Of a DNA stretch of 64,000 bases, positions 58,383 through 64,000 are shown in pieces. Within the stretch, counting starts at the first letter, position 1. Each line of letters opens with the position of its first letter. The DNA is taken from assembly GCF_033439725.1 (NCBI RefSeq), contig NW_026944387.1:4526001-4590000 (forward strand), given 5' to 3'. This DNA comes from Neurospora tetraspora (lineage: Eukaryota; Ascomycota; Sordariomycetes; Sordariales; Sordariaceae). Both the position numbers and the translations under genes were made by a program. The notes below the pieces were generated by a model. It made no database searches, was not told the DNA's origin, and was given only the letters and a program-made list of their open reading frames with translations.

Positions 58383-61300
58383 AATAACTTTTGAAAGGAA
58401 TATAATAACTATATAAAATTCGAATTCGTTTATTCAATTAATCCTGTATATAAAGTAAATAACTACTTTCGTTTTATATTAATTACTAAATAGGGATATT
58501 CTTAGTAGGGGTATACTAAAGTACTAAAGTACAACGATAGGAAGTAAATTTTCGAATTTCGAAAAAACTATAAATTTTATAACTATTTACCTACTAAATA
58601 ATTATTAATCTATAGAACGTTTAAAATAAAGTATAAGGGATTTATAATCGTATATATTAACCGACCCGGTATAATTAATGATAAAATTACTATAAAATTA
58701 TAAAAGAGGTTCGTCGACCTACGCTTTATATTAAAATAATTTATTAACTTTTATTATAAATTTAAAAAGGAAGTATACGTTAGGTATAACCCCTTTTAAT
58801 TTACTATAAAGTTCCTTAATAATAAAAAAGCTTACTTTTTAATTAATTGGTAGGATATAAAATAAATTAAATTAACCGCCCTCCTCTAAAGTAATTTGTA
58901 AAAAGAGGAATATTAGAAATAATACTTATAAGTATAAATATACGATAATGGGTATAAAACAAATAATAAGGGCTTCGCCTTCTTTTAAATTATTAATATA
59001 ATAAGGATTAGCAATATTTTCAACTACGGTTTTAAATTAAGTAATAACGAACAATAAGAGGGATTTAATTAATTAATAAACTAAATTAATACTCGTTATA
59101 AACCTATTAGCGCTTCCGAACCGCTAATAATTATTACAAACTACAATATAATAATAAGGGTAATTAGTAAATAAATTTATCACTAAATTTAATCAGAATT
59201 CTATATTTTTTATATTAATAAGAACGTACTATTAAATATTAAGCGAAAATAGGATAAAAAATAACTATCTAAATCAATAATGTTTCAGCCGTTGTAAATC
59301 TAATATAAATATAACGAGAAATATTAGTATTAATATAGTAAGCAATCTAACTAATAGCCTAACTAGCCTAACTAACCTAACCTAATAATATAATAAATTT
59401 AAAGGAATTTAATAAAGAAGGTTAAAAAATAATTAACCGTTTTAATCTATTAGCGGACGGTATAAATAATTTAAAACCTCTCCTTAATACTATAGAGTAT
59501 TTATAGTTTAAACTTTATATTTTTTAAAAGTATATATACTATATATATATTATTAAAAACTTTAATACCAGTTAAGGGAAATTCTATAACTACTGTTCGT
59601 AATAAATAGTGATTATTACGTATTGAAAACACAAATATATAGTATTAAAAAAGCAGTAGGCTACCTACTATATTAATAAGAGGTTCAATTTTAATTGCCG
59701 TACTATATCGCTAATTAAATTAATTAACCGAAATTTGGAGAACTTTATTAGTAGCGGTAAATTATTTTTAAATATATTAATTCCTATATAATCTATAGTA
59801 TACTAACTATACTTTTACATATAAATAATTCCCTAATCGTTACCGCCGTTATATAAAATTTTAATCTATTTAACGCTATAAAACGTCGAATCGAAAAAGA
59901 GATAAAAAAGTAAAAAACATATATAAAACGCAAATATCTTAATCTAATATAAGCTAGCAATACCCTTAAGAATATATATCAATTAATACTTACTAAAATA
60001 GTACATTAATATTATATTATATTTAGTACTATCTTAACAAAAACTAAACCGGACCCTAATAAATTAAAATTGTATATAAGCAAATTCGCTATACAATTCG
60101 GTTTACTATATTTATGTAGTTTATTAGAACGCTTTTTTAACTGATTTTAAATATTAAAACTTAATAAACTAAATTTTTACCTATATTAATAACTACAAAA
60201 ATCTTTCGATAACGAAGACAAATATTTAAAATTTCAAAATTTTAATAGGATAATTAAACTTAAAAATCGCCCTTATAACGGTATATTATTCATACTTAAT
60301 TTTTACACTCCCTAATTAATTACGCTAATTATTATTTAAACTCCTCTACCCTCTATAGTACTAATTTAATTTTAAATAATAATATTATAAAGTCTCCGGA
60401 AATAAGAATAGCCTTACTTCTAACCTACCCGCGGCCGATAGCCTAAGGCAAGCTACAACCCTACTATTTTAATATAAATAGCGCCGTTAATCTAACGAAA
60501 TATATCTATACAAAAGGGTATTAATTTAAAGGTAAAGGTATATAACTGACTACTAACCTCCAATTCCGTTATAGAAGGGACGAAAACGCCCGCGAAACTC
60601 TATATAAACTATATAAAGAGGAAATAATACTATATAAAGAAGGGGTAGAGGAGAGAAAGGAGGTAATTCTATACGGGGTAGAGGAAGTTATATTATTAAT
60701 ACTATAAAAGGAGGAAATATAAAGGGAGGAGGTATGGCAACTAATATTCTAACTAATATAGAGGGTAGCTAACGTAACGTATATATTACTAATATACAAG
60801 GCTAATAAATGAAGTTCTAAGAAGTTCGCTAGTAATTAAATTAGTTATTTACATGATAAATATTATATAGATTAATAATATATAAATTGATATAAATTGA
60901 ATTCAATTAATTAATGAAGTGCGCTTAAATAAAAATACGACCGTACTACTAAGTGCCCTATAAAGTACATTGTAAAATACCTTATAAAATAACCAATCTA
61001 AGTGTACATCCAGGCTGGGCACTAGCTATATAATATTTTATAAAATAATATAATACTTAGATTTCTAAGCGAAATCTATAAAAGAATATAATTACTAAGT
61101 AGAGGGTAGACCGCAGTTTGGATGCACCGATTTTGATTAGTCGAGAAAGTGGGAAGGGTAGGGAGAGGGTGGGTCGACGGTGCCTAAAGGCTTTTACGAC
61201 GGTGCGAAAAGACTTTCTTAATAAAAAAATCTATCGAATATTAATATTTAATTCCTTCCCTAATTATTATAACTTCGAACTCTACGAATATTATTTATAA

Positions 61301-62844
61301 TATAATATTATCTTCATTTGCCTTCTACTATATATCTTATACTTCCTCTAACTTATAAATATAAGGGTCTTTCAACCGCTAAAGGCGGCGTATTAACGTA
61401 AATTTAAAAATTATATTCGAAAAAGAGAATTATTTATATCGAAAGAGTAATTTATATCGAGGTTATAAGTATATTTATTGAATAATTTCCAGTCCCTATA
61501 TATTAACTAATAATATTTTTAATAAGATATTTAGGAATAAAACTTTAAGATTTTGAACGTTATTTTTAATTTTTAAAAATTTAATGTTTTCCCCTTAAAC
61601 TATTTACGCGTATTCGAATTACTAAAATCGAAAGTATTTAAAACCCTTATTATTATTTACTCTAAAATAATATTAAAAATAAATTATTAGATTGTAGTAA
61701 AAATGAAGCCTTGTTCGCTTTGAAAAATGAATTGAATTATAGAATTCCCTAATAAAGAGAGGATTTAAATATATAAAAGTCGCTATTAATAAAGAATTAT
61801 TTGCTTATAACTATTTAAAGGAATTTACTATCGATAAGAAGAGGCGGTTAGAGGTATTTAATGCTAAAAAGTCCTATAAGTAGTTTATTAAATTAGAAGG
61901 CGAAATTATAATTAATATTTCTATATAACGTATATATTATATATAGGAGGTTAAAAAATAACGAAAAGCTAAAATTCTATACGAGAAAGAATTAAAAGTA
62001 ATCTACGTAATAGCTAAAGAGGAAGAGAAACGGTTAAAGGAGGAATAAGATAAATAGAAGCGCATCTTAATTAAGAATTCTTAGCGCTAACGGCCGCCCT
62101 TATATACGCACTTTTAAAAATTATTTTATTAAAACCGACCAAGCCGTTAATTTTATACTTTTTAATTTTACTTATCTACTATAAATAAATAATAGTAAGC
62201 GCAAACCCTCCTTCTTTATCGACGGTCCGCTCGTTCAAATATTTAAATTTATAAAGAGGATACTTTGAAATATAGCTTTTATTAATAAAGGCCTACTTCT
62301 CTCCAGCAATAATATTAAATTTATAAGTATAAATAACCCTACCCCGCTAGACCTTTCTAAAAACGAAAATAATAATAATTGGGAGGATAATAATAACGGA
62401 AATAGCGATAGAATAAATAAATTAGAGCTACCTACCCTTCCTAAACTAACCGAACTATTTCTATTAATATTAACCAATAAATTCTCGTTATTAATAGTCC
62501 GCCCAAGTGAACCTACCCCTACTATAAAGGAGTTAACGTATGTTAGAATTAACCGTTTAATTAATAATTAGAAAGGCAAACAAATTTATTATAAGAGATA
62601 ACGAAAAGGGAAAAACAATACCAATACCCTCCTTAAAAGCACAACCTCCCCCTTTCATACTAATACTAGCACTAATACTAATACCCCTAGTACTAGTACC
62701 CCCAATACCCCTTCCAACACCTCTAATACTCTAATCGAATAATCTATAAATAATCGTACGCAAATAAATCACTATGTTTAACTTCACTAACTTCATTACA
62801 CGTAAAAATACAACCGAGTTTAATATAGTATTTCGACAGAAATA

Positions 62845-62981
62845 GTAGGTTTTCACTACTAATCCATACCAAGACTATCCAGTAATTTCTGGGTATCCGG
62901 CGTTTTTTTTCCCCACCCTCTACAAGAGGGTGGGTTTAGGTAAACTGGCCTTGGCACGAGAGCCAACCTCACACCCACGGG
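62845..62981 (-). repeat. right terminal inverted repeat of pogo-like element
   Basis: The reverse complement matches 44422 onward; the end is followed by the TA duplication at 62982-62983. Confidence 0.85.
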
Positions 62982-62983
62982 TA

Positions 62984-63588
62984 CACCGCAGCCACGGTTA
63001 AACCAAAAAAGGAAAGTCAACAAGTGGACTGGATGGCGGCACAGGCGAAGCAACTCAAGCAAGCGAAGGACTTTGGGGCCAAACTGGAAGAATTGAATCG
63101 AAACACCTTTAAAGCCCGCTTTCTCCCCGCCAGTCCACTATGAAACCCATTCCTTAGGGGTCCAACCTCAAGGCAACGAGGAACCCTGGTCCCGTCCTCA
63201 TGTGCCACCATTGACGGCCAAGGAGCTCAAGAGGCTCTCGCTTCAGTCTGTCAAGTCTCGGAGCCCTCCTACACAAGTGACACAGGATGCAGACAAGGGT
63301 AAGAAGAAAGATGAGAAACAGTCACAGGGATTTATCTCCTCGTTATTTTCGAAGAAGAAGAAGAAGCCAGCACCAGCTGAAGTGAATCCATACGCAGATC
63401 CATACGCAGGTCAGTACGACAGCCCTGGCAGCAACGGCACACGCAGCTCCACATCCGATGATGGATCTTATGGTCCATGATACGTCTCGAGGACCTGCAA
63501 CGCATCCAGCAAAGCCGTAGGATCACCAAGCGCGTCTTATGGTCCTCCGGTCTACAACATCGACCGTCGGCCACCCATCTACATGTAG
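62984..63588 (+). pseudogene. severed 3' end of the C2H2 zinc-finger gene
   Basis: Joining base 44421 to 62984 continues the zinc-finger frame without a break: TAATVKPKKESQQVDWMAAQ, then AKDFGAKLEELNRNTFKARF, a tail typical of this protein family. The frame then shifts by one base near 63135-63141 and goes on in the next frame (YETHSLGVQPQGNEEPWSRP, KELKRLSLQSVKSRSPPTQ) to a TGA at 63478-63480. Directly beyond, the frame is open again for 35 codons and closes at the TAG 63586-63588 after SYGPPVYNIDRRPPIYM, which looks like the native end. The TGA can be read as CGA after one C-to-T change. No intron of usable length explains the shift. Decay after disconnection is the simplest reading. Confidence 0.78.
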
Positions 63589-63902
63589 TCAGCGGGCAAT
63601 CTTGTAGACCTGACGAGTGCGTAACAAAGACAAGAAGGATTGTTAGAAAGATACTGGGTCTCGGTGTTTAGCTGGACATGCAGTACTGGTCATCAGAAGC
63701 CAGGAGTCCCAGGTCGAATGTAAGGTATCTGTTTCCACGGTTTACACATCAACAAAACAATTTTGAAGTTTTAAATACCGTTGGAAATGTGCAAAAAGCC
63801 TTCCACGCTGGATATGCCCCGCGTATCGTGCGGGCAGGTTTTGCCGGACTGAAATAGCCACCTAACATTATCGAAAATCATAAGTACCTGCCCCATCTCC
63901 CC
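63589..63902. other. intergenic spacer
   Basis: About 310 bases with no gene, between the old end of the zinc-finger gene and the convergent gene at the edge of the window. Confidence 0.4.
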
Positions 63903-64000
63903 TTACCTCCCCTCCCAAGTCCCATTATACACCGCCACCATCTCCCTCTGATACTCCATCAACCTCTCCCAATTAATACAACTATGCACCACCCCCCACC
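63903..64000 (-). CDS. C-terminal end of an unidentified gene entering from the right
   Basis: The minus strand is open from the window edge to a TAA at 63905-63903, giving 31 residues with protein-like composition (NWERLMEYQREMVAVYNGTW and EGR at the end). The start lies outside the window. The fragment is too short to assign to a family. Confidence 0.5.
   Translation of the reverse strand, partial: WGVVHSCINWERLMEYQREMVAVYNGTWEGR

Larger units (their letters stand above)
50127..61217 (+). mobile_element. MULE DNA transposon, copy B, split by a gypsy element
   Basis: The left end (CAGAAAGTTTTTTTACAC) and the right end (...CGAAAAGACTTTC) mirror copy A, with a 10-bp duplication TTAATAAAAA (50117-50126, 61218-61227). 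The two halves, 50127-50898 and 58388-61217, are collinear with copy A along their length. Net length after removing the LTR guest is about 3.6 kb. It carries the same transposase remnants as copy A (about 58.4-59.45 kb) but lacks the 701-bp MITE, so that MITE entered copy A after the two copies separated. Confidence 0.87.
44422..62981 (+). mobile_element. pogo/Fot-like DNA transposon carrying nested elements
   Basis: The terminal inverted repeats begin CTCGTGGGTGTGAGGTTGGC at the left and CCCGTGGGTGTGAGGTTGGC at the right (complement). Similarity runs for well over 100 bases, and a TA duplication flanks the element, as in the Tc1/mariner-pogo superfamily. Once two inserted MULEs are subtracted, about 3.1 kb remains (44422-45401, 49721-50126, 61228-62981). 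Near 61.32-61.40 kb the plus strand keeps a pogo DDE-type signature (the segment encoding RVFQPLKAAY, preceded by a C-to-T eroded PPHTSHLLQPLD-like block). A Ser/Thr/Pro-rich tail follows. The interior is AT-collapsed by RIP and inactive; the TIR ends keep normal composition. Confidence 0.85.

Noticed and set aside
62235-62477. 80-codon hydrophobic minus-strand frame
   Set aside because: It is the shadow of the plus-strand Ser/Asn/Leu-rich tail of the pogo-like element.
44422-62981. AT-rich island as a centromere or a mitochondrial insertion
   Set aside because: Its content is fully explained by nested transposons with defined ends and target duplications; no organelle genes are seen.
62859-63211. 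Minus-strand frames at the right edge of the nest as a new gene
   Set aside because: They run across the TIR and antisense to the severed zinc-finger tail, whose plus-strand frame matches the gene left of the nest.

Overview
The window looks like nuclear DNA of a filamentous ascomycete, most likely a Sordariales fungus of the Neurospora/Podospora kind. Three things point there: GC-rich genes with GT-AG introns mostly of 50-86 bases; secreted plant-biomass enzymes such as a GH10 xylanase with a CBM1 tail; and two extremely AT-rich islands (about 21.1-26.3 kb and 44.5-62.8 kb) in which transposons have been eroded almost only by C-to-T and G-to-A changes, the mark of repeat-induced point mutation (RIP). 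I cannot name the species from sequence alone.

Left gene arm (0.7-19.1 kb): a P450-BM3-like cytochrome P450 (minus); a hemerythrin-domain protein with a mitochondrial-type leader (plus); a membrane-anchored DUF3445 protein (minus); a large Zn2Cys6 transcription factor with a repeat-rich C-terminus and a stop codon followed by an open in-frame extension (minus); a second P450 (plus); a YwbE-like protein with a C-terminal zinc finger (minus), facing a DUF423 membrane protein (plus); and an NmrA-like NAD(P)-binding protein (plus). A Ty1/copia-type LTR fossil (20968-26545) follows, inserted at the tip of a small inverted-repeat element.

Middle gene arm (27.7-44.4 kb): an adenylate-forming reductase (A-T-R, NRPS-like; plus), an MFS sugar transporter (minus), a small secreted Lys-Arg-punctuated repeat protein (plus), a 401-bp MITE, a GH10-CBM1 xylanase (plus) with a decayed CBM1 duplicate behind it, and a divergent pair: a DUF7580/Fungal_N-like protein (minus) and a C2H2 zinc-finger protein of the AcuF-like family (plus).

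The most striking structure is an 18.56-kb transposon nest (44422-62981) inserted at a TA dinucleotide inside the last exon of that C2H2 gene. The outermost element is a pogo/Fot-like DNA transposon with TIRs of over 100 bp. Two MULE transposons sit in it (45402-49710 and 50127-61217). The first contains a 701-bp non-autonomous MULE derivative and the second a reverse-oriented Ty3/gypsy element (50899-58382). The two MULEs agree in net length (about 3.6 kb each) once their guests are removed. The severed 3' end of the zinc-finger gene resumes at 62984, in frame across the TA, and has begun to decay. A minus-strand gene enters from the right edge and ends at 63903.

I see no gene cluster. The genes look like independent metabolic, secreted and regulatory genes, with possible allorecognition/immunity-type genes beside the nest. 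Exon boundaries were derived by eye from splice sites and reading frame and are not confirmed by transcripts.
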